Below, piece after piece: positions 8,458-16,249 of a DNA stretch of 64,000 bases. A program made the translations under genes and the position numbers. The DNA is from Planctomycetota bacterium. Lineage in GTDB: Bacteria > Planctomycetota > J058. Numbering within the stretch: position 1 is the first letter of the stretch; each line of letters opens with the position of its first letter. The notes beneath the pieces are model-generated. The model ran no database searches, was not told where the DNA came from, and was given only the letters and a program-made list of their open reading frames with translations. The stretch spans positions 1 to 64,000 of the forward strand of contig JAHBXY010000011.1 of assembly GCA_019636275.1 (NCBI GenBank), in the 5' to 3' direction.

Positions 8458-8463
8458 TAAGGT
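8458..8463 (+). promoter_or_regulatory. Putative -10 box (TAAGGT) of the tRNA-Sec gene
   Basis: TAAGGT ends 11 bases before the 5' end of the tRNA, a spacing that fits a transcription start at or near the mature 5' end. No convincing -35 hexamer can be named. The Nudix gene starts 19 bases away on the opposite strand. Confidence 0.4.
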
Positions 8464-8474
8464 GACCTCGTCCC

Positions 8475-8571
8475 GGGGGCCAATAGGGGCTGGTGTCCTT
8501 CCCGGTCTTCAAAACCGGTGGGCGCGGCGAACAACCGCGTCGGTCGATTCGATTTCGACTGGTCCCCGCCA
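8475..8571 (+). tRNA. selC: tRNA-Sec (anticodon TCA)
   Basis: A 97-base tRNA with the hallmarks of bacterial selenocysteine tRNA. The 8-bp acceptor stem pairs GGGGGCCA (8475-8482) with TGGTCCCC (8560-8567), with one G:T wobble. A 6-bp D stem (AGGGGC/GTCCTT, with wobbles) has a TGGT loop. The anticodon loop CTTCAAA carries TCA on a CCGGT/ACCGG stem. A long variable arm (CGCGG...CCGCG) follows, then a T arm GTCGA/TCGAC with loop TTCGATT. GCCA is encoded at the 3' end. This implies that the organism decodes UGA as selenocysteine. No selA, selB or selD gene is in the window. Confidence 0.9.
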
Positions 8572-8588
8572 CCGCACACGACTCGCCG

Positions 8589-8616
8589 GTCGCCCCGGAG
8601 CCCGCTCCGGGGCGAC
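8589..8616 (+). terminator. Perfect 12-bp hairpin after tRNA-Sec
   Basis: GTCGCCCCGGAG pairs exactly with CTCCGGGGCGAC around a CCCG loop, 17 bases after the tRNA. No T-run follows, so it would be a non-canonical intrinsic terminator or a processing structure. Confidence 0.6.
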
Positions 8617-8840
8617 CGCGCTGCTTCCCGCCCCCTCAGCTCAGCTCAGAGCGACTCTCGCGGCCGAGTCCGGTGACCAGCTTCGATCGGGGCAGCACGT
8701 GAGGCGAGGGCCAGGAGGCCGAGCCGCGGCGGCGCGCGTGCGGGCGACGTCGTCTCACCGCATGGCTGTCCTGGGGCCAGTCTTCAAAGCGCAAACGTGT
8801 GATCGACACGCTCGACCCCGAGTGGAATGGAGCCACACGT

Positions 8841-9086
8841 GAGGCGAGGGCGCGGAGGCCGAGGCGAGGGGGGAGCGCGCGCGGGTCGTATCGATCGCCG
8901 GATCCCCCGGTGGGCCGCCGGAGCGAGCGGGAGGCCCGCGGCTGCGGACGCCCGCGCGCGGTAGCGTCCGCATGGGCTGCAGCACCGCAGCCGTGGGCCG
9001 GAGCTCGCGGAGGCGGGCCACACCGACGACCCGCGCGCGCCCCCCCCTCGCCCGGCATCCGCGGCCGCAGCCGTCGATCACACCAG
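8841..9086. repeat. Hairpin-forming dispersed repeat, copy A (with inner insertion)
   Basis: Matches the reverse complement of 44577-44702 over both ends (8841 to about 8907, and about 9019-9086), including CGCGCGCGGGTCGTATCGAT and CGCAGCCGTCGATCACAC. Relative to that copy it carries roughly 120 extra bases in the middle, themselves rich in inverted repeats (TGCGGACGC/GCGTCCGCA). It ends at the stop codon of the small gene at 9087. A shorter partial match to its left end occurs at 8696-8727. The rest of the gap 8572-8840 shows no gene. Confidence 0.65.
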
Positions 9087-9374
9087 TCAGCCGTGGGTCG
9101 TGGACCACTTCCCGCGCGCCGCCCGGTAGGCGCCGAGGAAGTCGCTCCCGCGGCCGCGGAGCAGGTTCCACGACGACCCCGGCGCCAGCACCTCGATCGT
9201 GCATCGCGGCCGCCCCTCGTCGGCGGCCCGCTGCCAGGTCACGCGGGCCTGATGCTCCTCGCACCAGGCGAGGGCCTGCGCTGCCTCCTCCGGCGTGATC
9301 GTCTCCGGGGTCGCCGCCTGCTGCTTCGGCTGCTCCTGCACGGTCTCCACGGCGCTGCTGGTCTCGTTCACCAT
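9087..9374 (-). CDS. Hypothetical 95-residue protein
   Basis: Start ATG 9374 (MVNETSS). An N-terminal Gln/Thr-rich disordered stretch (VQEQPKQQAATPETITPEE) is followed by a compact domain with AQALAWCEEHQARVTW and GSDFLGAYRAARGKW. No family recognised. Its stop codon abuts repeat copy A. Base composition matches its surroundings. Confidence 0.5.
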   Translation of the reverse strand: MVNETSSAVETVQEQPKQQAATPETITPEEAAQALAWCEEHQARVTWQRAADEGRPRCTIEVLAPGSSWNLLRGRGSDFLGAYRAARGKWSTTHG

Positions 9375-9660
9375 CCCTCCGCTCGCCCCTCCAGCTCCTA
9401 CTCTGCATCTAGCGACGCCGCGCCCCCTTGCAAGGCCGCGAGGCCGCCCGTGCGCGGCAACCGCGCCGCGGGCACCGGATTGCGCGAGACGACGCCGCGC
9501 CGCTGGCGGGCAGCCTTTGCTCACCTCGCGAGCCGACGGCACGCCCGCGACCGAGCGGCCGGGGGTTGCGACGGCCGGCGCTTCGCTCCCGGGCCGCGCG
9601 GGAGGTCGCCATGGCTCGCAGCGCGAAGGCTCGCAGCGCGCGTGACGGGGAGGGATGGTG

Positions 9661-9727
9661 CTCGCCGGCGGAGGCGCTGGCGGCGGCCGAGCACCAGGAG
9701 GTGCTGCGCCGCCAGCGCCGCGGCGAG
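9661..9727 (-). terminator. Long hairpin downstream of the SDR gene
   Basis: An imperfect inverted repeat: CTCGCC...GGCGCTGGCGGCG pairs with CGCCGCCAGCGCC...GGCGAG, with an inner AGCACC/GGTGCT stem and an AGGA loop. It starts 6 bases beyond the stop of the SDR gene on the minus strand. The remainder of the gap 9375-9660 shows nothing recognisable. Confidence 0.5.
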
Positions 9728-9732
9728 GGAGA

Positions 9733-10617
9733 TCAGGTGTTCACGATCTCGCCGCCGTTGGGGTGGAGCACCTGCCCGGTCATGTACGACGAGTCCGCGC
9801 AGGCGAGGAACACGTAGCACGGGCCGCACTCGCTCGGCTCGCCCGGCCGCCCCAGCGGCACGTCCGCCCCGAACGAGGCCACCTTGTCGGGCGGGAAGCT
9901 GGCGGGGATCAGGGGCGTCCAGATCGGCCCCGGGGCCACCGCGTTGACGCGGATCCCCTCGCCCGCGAGCTGCCCCGAGAGCGAGCGCGTGAACGCGATG
10001 ATCGCGCCCTTCGTCGCCGAGTAGTCGAGCAGGTGCGGGCTGCCCCGGTAGGCGGTCACCGAGGTCGAGTTGATGATCGTCGCGCCCTCCCGCTCGCGCA
10101 GGTGCGGCAGCGCGGCGCGCGCCAGGTGGAACATGGAGAAGATGTTCGTGCGGAACGTGCGCTCGAGCTGCTCCGTCGACAGCTCCTCGATCGAGCGCGT
10201 CTCGTGCTGCTCCGCCGCGTTGTTGACCAGGCAGTCGAGCCCGCCGAGGGCCTCGACCGTGCGCGCCACGGCCTCGCGGCAGAACGCCTCGTCGCCCACG
10301 TCGCCGGCCAGGAGCAGGCAGCGGCGCCCCTCGGCCTCGACCATGGCCTTCGTGTCGCGCGCGTCGTCGTCCTCCTCGAGGTAGACGATCGCCACGTCGG
10401 CGCCCTCGCGGGCGAAGTGCACCGCGACCGAGCGGCCGATCCCGCTGTCGCCGCCGGTGATCAGGGCCACGCGGCCCTTCAGCTTGTCGGCGCCGCGGTA
10501 GCCCTCGCGGATCGGCTCGGGCGCCGGCTCCATGGGCCGCTCGCGCCCCGGCTGCCGCCGCTGCGACTGGCGCGGCCGCGTCTGGCGGCCGCTCGATGTC
10601 TTGCTCTTGTTCGGCAC
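9733..10617 (-). CDS. SDR-family oxidoreductase, general-stress type
   Basis: 294 residues. The basic, Gln/Pro-rich N-terminal extension is followed by a classical short-chain dehydrogenase: cofactor loop TGGDSGIGRS at about 54-63, NNAA at about 132, catalytic Ser in INSTS and Tyr-x3-Lys in YSATK. The C-terminal YMTGQVLHPNGGEIVNT and the N-terminal extension are typical of the YhdG/GsiB-like stress SDRs. Substrate unknown. It lies downstream of the CsbD gene on the same strand, which supports a general stress role. Confidence 0.85.
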   Translation of the reverse strand: MPNKSKTSSGRQTRPRQSQRRQPGRERPMEPAPEPIREGYRGADKLKGRVALITGGDSGIGRSVAVHFAREGADVAIVYLEEDDDARDTKAMVEAEGRRCLLLAGDVGDEAFCREAVARTVEALGGLDCLVNNAAEQHETRSIEELSTEQLERTFRTNIFSMFHLARAALPHLREREGATIINSTSVTAYRGSPHLLDYSATKGAIIAFTRSLSGQLAGEGIRVNAVAPGPIWTPLIPASFPPDKVASFGADVPLGRPGEPSECGPCYVFLACADSSYMTGQVLHPNGGEIVNT

Positions 10618-10640
10618 GGGGTGTTGTCCTCACTCCCCCC

Positions 10641-10656
10641 GCGCGCCCGGGCGCGC
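10641..10656 (-). terminator. Palindrome between csbD-like and SDR genes
   Basis: GCGCGCCCGGGCGCGC is a perfect palindrome, and a related CGCCCGGGCG follows at 10663-10672. It is placed 26 bases after the CsbD stop and upstream of the SDR start. It may end CsbD transcription or act as an operator. Confidence 0.4.
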
Positions 10657-10681
10657 GTGTGTCGCCCGGGCGCGCCGGACC

Positions 10682-10909
10682 TCAGCGCTTGCCGCCGCTC
10701 TTGGCAGGCTCGCGCAGGCTGTCGACGAAGCGCTGGAGGTGGCCCTCGGCCTCCTCCTTCTCGTACCCGTAGCGCTCCTTGAGCGCGCCGGCGAACTGGT
10801 CCTTGTTGCCCTTGATGCGCTCGACGTCGTCGTCGGTCAGCTTGCCGAACATGTCGCGCACCTTGCCCTTGACCTGCTCCCAGCGCCCTTCGATCTGCGT
10901 CCAGTTCAC
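10682..10909 (-). CDS. CsbD-family stress protein
   Basis: 75 residues from GTG 10909, preceded by an AGGAGGAGG ribosome-binding site. The sequence NWTQIEGRWEQVKGKVRD, then KLTDDDVERIKGNKDQ and GALKERYGYEKEEAE is a full match to the CsbD pattern, a small hydrophilic protein induced by general stress. Biochemical role of the family is not known. Its neighbour is a stress-type SDR. Confidence 0.92.
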   Translation of the reverse strand: MNWTQIEGRWEQVKGKVRDMFGKLTDDDVERIKGNKDQFAGALKERYGYEKEEAEGHLQRFVDSLREPAKSGGKR

Positions 10910-11037
10910 TGCTCCTCCTCCTCTGGCCCGCCCCGGGCCACCCGGGAGAGGAGGCGCAACCGCAATGCCGGTGGAACCCCTGGACTCGTCGCGCGGCGCG
11001 GGACAGGGCTGACCCGCCAGGGGGGCGGCGGGCGCCG

Positions 11038-12117
11038 TCAGCGCCGCAGGTCCGCCCAGCGCCACGTGCCGTCGGGCTGCCGGCGGAGGAGCACCTGCCC
11101 GCGCACGGTCCGGAGCTCGCCGCCGTCGTCGCCCGGCGCGTCGAACAGCGCCGGCGCCGTGGCCTCGTCGCCCTCGACCCGCCAGGGGGCGCGGACGCGC
11201 ACGTCGAGCTCGAGCAGGTCGCCCAGCTCGGCCCGCACGCGCTCGGCCAGCGGGTCGTCGTCGCCGCCGGTCGACGGCGGCGCGAGGTCGCGGACCCGCT
11301 CCCACACGCTCGTCCGCTCGCGGCGGCGCAAGGACGGCGCCATGAGGGCCGCGAGGCCGTCGACGTCGACGCGCCGCAGGGCCGCCTGGACGCTCCGCCA
11401 CAGTGCCCCCGGCGTCGCGGCGTCGTAGCCGCCCGACGGCGCCCCGCGCGGGCCGACCTCGAGCAGGTCGAGGCGCAGCGCCGGCTCCTGCCGCACGAGG
11501 ACCTCGAGGCGCACGAGCCCGCGCTCGGGCGCGAAGTGGTGCCGCACCGTCACGTCGCCCGCCCGCTGGTGGTCGGTGCGCTGCGCCCGGACCTCGCCGG
11601 CCGCGACCTCGATCACCTCGACCCCGACGCGCCGCCCGCGCCCCTCCGGCCCGTCGTCCCAGGTCGGATCGACGCTCCAGGCCCGGTAGGGCGCCTGCCC
11701 GAGCAGGGCGCCGAGCTCCCCCGACGGGAGCACCCACACCTCGTCGGGGCCGCGCCACAGGCGCAACCCCCGCTCGCCGACCTCGGCCAGGCCGACCGAG
11801 TCGACGTAGGGCCGACCGCGGTGGCGCGCCACGAACAGGGCCGCCAGGCCCGCGCGCTCGCGGCCGGGGCGCCGCACCTCGAGCCAGCGCACGAGGCCCG
11901 GGTCGAGCGGCAGGAGGCGCGCGAGGTCGCGACGCGCCGCCTCCCGGGCCCGTCTGCGCTCGGCCGCCTCCGGCGCGTCGAGCCCGAGCGCCTCGCCGCC
12001 GCCCGACGGCACGTCGTCGAGCGGCGACGACGGCGACGACGACGACGACGACGGCGGCGGGGCCCCGGCGCAGGCCGCGAGGGCCACCAGGGCGAGCAGC
12101 AGCGGCCGGCGTGGCAT
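11038..12117 (-). CDS. Putative lipoprotein of unknown function
   Basis: About 359 residues. ATG 12117 gives a lipoprotein signal peptide, MPRRPLLLALVALAACAG, with lipobox LAAC and the lipidated Cys near residue 17. A Ser/Pro linker (PPPSSSSSSPSSP) follows, coded by a GAC/GTC-type trinucleotide run. The rest is a soluble region with no recognised domain; it contains repeated charged strands such as GQVLLRRQPDGTWRWADLRR at the C-terminus. Likely exported and anchored in a membrane. Divergent from fabG. Confidence 0.65.
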   Translation of the reverse strand: MPRRPLLLALVALAACAGAPPPSSSSSSPSSPLDDVPSGGGEALGLDAPEAAERRRAREAARRDLARLLPLDPGLVRWLEVRRPGRERAGLAALFVARHRGRPYVDSVGLAEVGERGLRLWRGPDEVWVLPSGELGALLGQAPYRAWSVDPTWDDGPEGRGRRVGVEVIEVAAGEVRAQRTDHQRAGDVTVRHHFAPERGLVRLEVLVRQEPALRLDLLEVGPRGAPSGGYDAATPGALWRSVQAALRRVDVDGLAALMAPSLRRRERTSVWERVRDLAPPSTGGDDDPLAERVRAELGDLLELDVRVRAPWRVEGDEATAPALFDAPGDDGGELRTVRGQVLLRRQPDGTWRWADLRR

Positions 12118-12191
12118 GGCGGGATGATCCCTCGCCGGCGCCGCCGGCGGGAGGGACACCGGACGGCCGTCGCGCCGGGCGGGCGAGGGCA

Positions 12192-12197
12192 TAGAAT
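12192..12197 (+). promoter_or_regulatory. Putative -10 box (TAGAAT) for the fabG-like gene
   Basis: TAGAAT lies 33 bases before the ATG, with a GGGGGAGGGAGG ribosome-binding site between. No -35 can be named confidently. Confidence 0.4.
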
Positions 12198-12229
12198 GCG
12201 CGCCCCCCGGACGGGGGAGGGAGGTTGCC

Positions 12230-12949
12230 ATGCCTGGGATCGCGGTCGTGACCGGCGCCAGCCGGGGGATCGGGCGGGCCTGCGCCGTGGCGCTCGCGCG
12301 CGACGGCTTCGAGGTGTGGGCGAACTACCGCAGCCGCGACGACGAGGCCGAGAAGCTGGCCGAGGAGGTCCGCGCGCTGGGGGGGACCTGCAAGCTGCTC
12401 AAGTTCGACGTCGCCGACCGCGCCGCCGCGCAGGAGGCGCTGGCGCCGCTCGAGGAGACGCCCGCCGCGGTCCTCGTGAACAACGCCGGGATCACCAAGG
12501 ACGGCCTGTTCATGACCATGTCGCCCGACGACTGGTCGAGCGTGCTCACGACCAACCTGGGCGCCTTCTACAACGTCACGCGCCCCGTGCTGAAGGGCAT
12601 GGCCCGCGCGCGCGCCGGCCGGATCGTGTCGCTCGCCTCGGTCTCGGGGCAGCACGGCAACAAGGGCCAGGCCAACTACGCCGCCTCGAAGGCCGGGATC
12701 ATCGCCGCGTCGAAGTCGCTCGCGCTGGAGTACGGCCGCTGGAGCATCCTCGTCAACGTCGTCGCGCCCGGGTTCATCGAGACCGACATGGTCGCCGGCC
12801 TGCCCAAGGGCGAGCTGGAGAAGGCCGTCCCCCTGCGCCGCTTCGGCCGCCCCGAGGAGGTGGCCAGCGTCGTGTCGTTCCTCGCGTCCGACCGGGCGAG
12901 CTACATCACCGGCGCGGTGATCGACGTCAACGGCGGGCTGTACACCTGA
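12230..12949 (+). CDS. fabG: 3-oxoacyl-ACP reductase (FabG-type SDR)
   Basis: 239 residues. TGASRGIGRA cofactor loop at about 8-17, NNAGIT at about 84, catalytic Ser in LASVSG and YAASK at about 151-155, and the C-terminal ITGAVIDVNGGLYT. It reduces 3-oxoacyl-ACP to 3-hydroxyacyl-ACP with NADPH. Length and the VNNAGITKDGLFMTM segment fit FabG well. It is not next to other fatty-acid genes, so it may serve a specialised acyl chain. Single transcription unit facing a convergent ruvX-like gene. Confidence 0.85.
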   Translation: MPGIAVVTGASRGIGRACAVALARDGFEVWANYRSRDDEAEKLAEEVRALGGTCKLLKFDVADRAAAQEALAPLEETPAAVLVNNAGITKDGLFMTMSPDDWSSVLTTNLGAFYNVTRPVLKGMARARAGRIVSLASVSGQHGNKGQANYAASKAGIIAASKSLALEYGRWSILVNVVAPGFIETDMVAGLPKGELEKAVPLRRFGRPEEVASVVSFLASDRASYITGAVIDVNGGLYT

Positions 12950-12980
12950 GCGCAGGCCCGCGCGCCCTGACGTCGATTCG

Positions 12981-13021
12981 ACGCAGAGGTCGCAGAGGAG
13001 GCGCAGAGATCGCAGAGGAGG
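12981..13021. repeat. CAGAGG-type degenerate tandem repeat
   Basis: Repeats of CGCAGAGG/CGCAGAGA spaced by 3-8 bases in the 100-base gap between the convergent fabG-like and ruvX-like genes. The same word family recurs at 59601-59630 and 59942-60030. Confidence 0.6.
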
Positions 13022-13048
13022 GGAAGGCACAGGACGCTCTCCGTCGGC

Positions 13049-13627
13049 CTAGTCGCCCTCGTCCTCGTCCCCGCGCCGGCGCGTGCGCCGCTGCGCCTTC
13101 TTGCGCCGGTCGCGCCGCTCGCGGCCGGCGTCGCGCTCGGGCGGCGGGGCGGCCTCGTCCTCGCGGGCCAGCAGCAGGTCGGGGTTCAGGCGCGCCATGT
13201 AGCCGCGAACGATCCCCATGGCGGCCACGGTGTCGATCTGGCCCTTGGGGAACTGCCACCAGCGCAGGCCGGCGTCGCGGAGCTGGGCCTCGGCGTCGGC
13301 CGACGTGAGCCGCTCGTCCTCGAGCGTGACCGGCACGCCGAGCGCGCGCGCCAGGCCGTCGCGCAGCCGGGCGGACACGCGGCTGCCGGGGCTGCGCGCG
13401 CCGCTCATGTGCAGGGGGTCGCCGATCACCACGGCCGTCACGCCGCGCGCGCGCGCGACCTCGGCCAGGCGCTCGACGACCTGCTCCTCCGTGCCCGGGT
13501 TGGCCATGACCTGCAGCGCGAGCGTCAGCCCGGTGCGCGGGTAGCCCAGGGCCAGGCCGATGCGGACCGTCCCGTAGTCCACGCCGAGCACGACCTCCTC
13601 GCCCTCGGGCGGCGGCGGGTCAGTCAC
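13049..13627 (-). CDS. ruvX: RuvX/YqgF-family nuclease, putative Holliday-junction resolvase
   Basis: 192 residues. The RNase H-like fold is marked by GVDYGTVRIGLA at about 14-25, VVIGDPLHMSG at about 66-76, and DERLTSADAEAQL. A final IDTVAAMGIVRGYM carries the expected Asp. The family processes rRNA ends or resolves junctions. The C-terminal 40 residues are a basic/acidic tail not found in typical RuvX. GTG start at 13627 overlaps the stop of the FHA gene by 8 bases, so the two are probably translated together. Confidence 0.85.
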   Translation of the reverse strand: MTDPPPPEGEEVVLGVDYGTVRIGLALGYPRTGLTLALQVMANPGTEEQVVERLAEVARARGVTAVVIGDPLHMSGARSPGSRVSARLRDGLARALGVPVTLEDERLTSADAEAQLRDAGLRWWQFPKGQIDTVAAMGIVRGYMARLNPDLLLAREDEAAPPPERDAGRERRDRRKKAQRRTRRRGDEDEGD

Positions 13628-14219
13628 GCCGGCGCTCCCGCGCGGCGCCCCGGACGAACCCGTAGAGCGAGGGCGGGAGGAGGAAGGTCAGCGCCAGCGA
13701 CGGGCCGATGTGCACGACGGCGCCGTCGACGAGGTCGAGCGCGCCGCCGGCCGGGAGGCGCCGCTGGGCGACGAACGTGCCGTTCTTCGAGCGGTGGTCG
13801 TGGAGGCGCCACACCTCGCCCTCGCGCCGCAGGTAGGCGTGGACCTTGGAGACGGTCGGGTAGGCCAGGACGATGTCGTTCGTCGGCACGCGCCCGATCG
13901 TGATCATGTCGGGGAACAGGTCCTTCTGGCGCCCCGCCTTGACCACGAAGAACGCGGCCGCCCGCGCCGCCGCCGCGGCGAGGTCGACCTCGGGCGATGG
14001 CGTGAGGCCCACGTCGACCACGCCGAGCGTGCGGTCGAGGCCGTCCTCGTCGACGACCGTCTTGCTCAGCCAGGCCATGGGGTCGCCGCCCGACGGCTCG
14101 CCGCCCGACGGCCCGCCCTCGGGCGCGTCGAGGACGAGCGCCGGCGCGGGATGCCGGGCGACGAACTGCTCCTCGCCGAGCGACATGGCCTCGGCGCGCA
14201 GGGTCCGGATCGGGATCAC
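13620..14219 (-). CDS. FHA-domain protein
   Basis: 199 residues from GTG 14219. The N-terminal 85 residues have no recognised domain and contain a Gly/Pro/Ser linker. The FHA domain occupies about 90-185 with the key motifs ITIGRVPTNDI, SKVHAYLRR and SKNGTFV, which in this family bind phosphothreonine. There is a Ser/Thr kinase at 60-62 kb that could supply a partner, but that link is speculative. Overlaps the ruvX-like gene downstream. Confidence 0.85.
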   Translation of the reverse strand: MIPIRTLRAEAMSLGEEQFVARHPAPALVLDAPEGGPSGGEPSGGDPMAWLSKTVVDEDGLDRTLGVVDVGLTPSPEVDLAAAAARAAAFFVVKAGRQKDLFPDMITIGRVPTNDIVLAYPTVSKVHAYLRREGEVWRLHDHRSKNGTFVAQRRLPAGGALDLVDGAVVHIGPSLALTFLLPPSLYGFVRGAARERRRD

Positions 14220-14307
14220 GACCGCCTCCGGTCGGGGGGCCCCCCCCCGGCAGAGACCCTACCAGCCGCCGGGTCCGACCGGGAGGGCACGCGGCCCGGC
14301 CGCCCGG

Positions 14308-14313
14308 TACAAT
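14308..14313 (+). promoter_or_regulatory. Putative -10 box (TACAAT), near-leaderless
   Basis: TACAAT ends 8 bases before the ATG at 14322, so the transcript would have little or no leader and no ribosome-binding site. Confidence 0.45.
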
Positions 14314-14321
14314 CCCCACCC

Positions 14322-15203
14322 ATGCGAGGCGTCGAGACCTCGAGCCCGGCGTTCGAGGCGCAGCGGGCGTGGTTCGGGCGGTACCTCCGGGCGGTGCTCG
14401 AGGAGGCCGCGCCCATCACCGAGCACAACGTCGCCGCCGCCGAGCACATCCTGATCGAGGCGGAGGTCGACGCCGCGCGCAAGGCGCTGCGCCGCGCCGG
14501 CGCCCCCGCCTTCGCCCCCGGCGCGCCGCGCTTCGCCCAGCAGGTGGGCACCACCTGCATGTCGACGTCGCTGTGCAACGCCATGATCTCGCTCGGCGAG
14601 CCGGCGCTGCAGCTCGACGACGACGGGGCGCTCGAGCGGCGCGTCCACCGGATCACCTCGGACGTGGTCGAGCGGACCAGCGCCATGGGCAAGCCCGGCG
14701 AGTACCGCTCGGTCGACGACCTGTTCAAGTACCTCGAGGCCGGCCGCCTGCGCGAGGTCGACCTCGGCGACGGGCTGCGCGTCGAGCGCGACTACCGCGT
14801 GCGCCTCACCTGCTCGCTCCTCGACGTCGTCGAGGCCCTGTGGACCGGGCGCGGGCGGCTCCTCATCCAGCGGCGGGCCCACGCGCACCTGGCCTTCGGC
14901 CTCGAGCGCGAGGACGACGACACGTGGTGGGTCCTCATGCGCGACCCCATGCACGGCACCGGCCGCGGCTTCAGCCGCGCGTCGCTGGCGACGCTCCGGC
15001 TCGACTACCTGTGGTCGCCGCTGAAGAAGCTGCCGCGCCTCATGGGCCCGCACGGGTTCCCCTCGCTCGGCGCCGAGGCGCTCCTCGGCCATCTCGAGCG
15101 CTACGACGGCATGGAGAACCTCGGCGTCGAGTGCCCGTCGGCGCTCGTCTACCGCATCGACGACGCCCCGCCCCTGCACGGGCCGCCGCCGGAGGACGCA
15201 TGA
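14322..15203 (+). CDS. Putative papain-like cysteine peptidase-fold protein
   Basis: 293 residues. The segment QQVGTTCMSTSLCNAM (about 73-88) resembles a papain/C39 oxyanion Gln and nucleophile Cys at the head of a helix. RRAHAHLAFGLERED followed by WWVLMRDPMHG would supply the His and Asp of the triad about 110 residues later. The assignment is from this pattern only and no close family is recognised. The stop overlaps the next gene (ATGA), so the two are probably one operon with a near-leaderless promoter. Confidence 0.5.
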   Translation: MRGVETSSPAFEAQRAWFGRYLRAVLEEAAPITEHNVAAAEHILIEAEVDAARKALRRAGAPAFAPGAPRFAQQVGTTCMSTSLCNAMISLGEPALQLDDDGALERRVHRITSDVVERTSAMGKPGEYRSVDDLFKYLEAGRLREVDLGDGLRVERDYRVRLTCSLLDVVEALWTGRGRLLIQRRAHAHLAFGLEREDDDTWWVLMRDPMHGTGRGFSRASLATLRLDYLWSPLKKLPRLMGPHGFPSLGAEALLGHLERYDGMENLGVECPSALVYRIDDAPPLHGPPPEDA

Positions 15204-16048
15204 GCTCGGTCCAGTTCTTCGGCCAGTGGCTCGTCGACCGCGGCGCCGTCTCGGCGGGCGCCCTGCAGGACGCGCTGGCCTACCAGGCGGCCGTCAACCT
15301 GCCCCTCGGCGCGCTGGCCCTGAGCAAGGGGCTCCTCTCCGAGCGGCAGGTGCTCCTCGTGCACACCGAGCAGCGCCGGACGGACCGCCGCTTCGGCGAG
15401 CTGGCCGTGCAGATGGGCTTCCTGCGGCGCGCGCAGCTCGACGAGCTCCTGCGCGAGCAGGCCGAGGCCCACGTGCTGATCGGCGAGGCGCTGGTGCAGA
15501 AGGGGCACCTCTCGCGCGGCGCCCTCGACGACGCCTTCGCGGCCTACCGCGCCGAGCAGATGCAGGCCGAGGAGGCGACGCGGCGCGCGCTGGCCGAGGC
15601 GCCGCGGGCGGCGGCGGTCGAGGCGGCGGCCGACATCACGGCGCGGCTCCTCCTGCGCATGGGCAACCTGTCGGCCAAGCTGACGCGCGTCACCTGGGAC
15701 CGCCCGCTCGAGCCGCAGGAGCGCACCTTCTGGCAGCGGGTCGAGGGCGCCGCGCCGTTCGTCTACGTGCTGACCCTCTCGGACGCGCAGACGCTGGCGC
15801 TGGGGCGGCGCATGCTCGAGCCGCTCCAGGGCGCGGACGTGCCCGACGGCGTGAACGCCCTCGTGCGCGACGTGGTCAAGGAGTTCGTGAACATCGTCGT
15901 CACGCAGGTGTGCCTGCGCCTGGCGCGCGACGGCCGCGACCACCGGCCGGGCCCGCCCGAGGACGGGCCGCCCCCGGCGCCCGAGGGCGCCTCGGTCGTC
16001 GTCGAGCTCGTCCTGCCCAGCGGGCGGGTCGGCCTGGCGATCTTTTAG
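15200..16048 (+). CDS. MshEN-like repeat protein with CheX-like domain
   Basis: 282 residues. Three N-terminal repeats read LVDRGAVSAGALQDAL, MGFLRRAQLDELL and VQKGHLSRGALDDAF, each a MshEN-type helix pair. After a linker, about residues 155-282 resemble CheX/FliY-type phosphatase domains (VNALVRDVVKEFVNIVVTQVC, then VVELVLPSGRVGLAIF). CheX removes phosphate from CheY, but the E-x2-N catalytic pair is only partly visible (KEFVN), so activity is uncertain. A regulatory role in a surface or signalling system is likely. Confidence 0.6.
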   Translation: MSSVQFFGQWLVDRGAVSAGALQDALAYQAAVNLPLGALALSKGLLSERQVLLVHTEQRRTDRRFGELAVQMGFLRRAQLDELLREQAEAHVLIGEALVQKGHLSRGALDDAFAAYRAEQMQAEEATRRALAEAPRAAAVEAAADITARLLLRMGNLSAKLTRVTWDRPLEPQERTFWQRVEGAAPFVYVLTLSDAQTLALGRRMLEPLQGADVPDGVNALVRDVVKEFVNIVVTQVCLRLARDGRDHRPGPPEDGPPPAPEGASVVVELVLPSGRVGLAIF

Positions 16049-16050
16049 CC

Positions 16051-16244
16051 GCATTGCCGAATGGCTGCGTCGACCCGTTCCCGTTCCCGTTCCCGTTGAC
16101 CACGAGCGCGGGTCGAGGCCTCCTCCTCGGTGTGGTCTCCATGCTCACTCGCATGGTCAACGACCTAGGAGGTGCGGGAACGGGAACGGGAACGGGAACG
16201 GGAACGGAAGACTCGACCAGAGTTAGCCGCTAACCATCCGGCAG
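16051..16244. repeat. Hexamer-armed inverted-repeat element, copy 1
   Basis: Begins GCATTGCCGAATGG and ends with the near inverse CCATCCGGCA. Four CCCGTT units (16074-16097) face five GGGAAC units (16176-16205), which are reverse complements, so the element can fold into one long hairpin. Inside, CGTTGACCA pairs with TGGTCAACG, and the core hairpin is CATGC TCACTC GCATG. It lies between two convergent genes. Copy 2 is at 46797-47035. Confidence 0.8.
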
Positions 16245-16249
16245 CGGGG

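Noticed and set aside
8755..9408. Protein with VIDGCGRGCRARGG-like text on the minus strand
   Set aside because: This text is the translation of the dispersed repeat, seen again near 44590 and 25700; it is not a conserved protein.
12060..12100. Trinucleotide run (GACGACGACG) near 12025-12060 as a regulatory microsatellite
   Set aside because: It encodes the Ser/Pro linker after the lipobox and stays in frame with the lipoprotein.
10682..13030. A 782-residue minus-strand frame spanning CsbD, a lipoprotein and FabG
   Set aside because: Only its C-terminus is real (CsbD from GTG 10909). The rest is the antisense of fabG or a shifted frame of the lipoprotein, and the start lies in a CAGAGG repeat.
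16074..16205. CRISPR-like array from the regular CCCGTT/GGGAAC repeats
   Set aside because: Units are 6 bases with no spacers and arms are inverted, so this is a hairpin element, not CRISPR.
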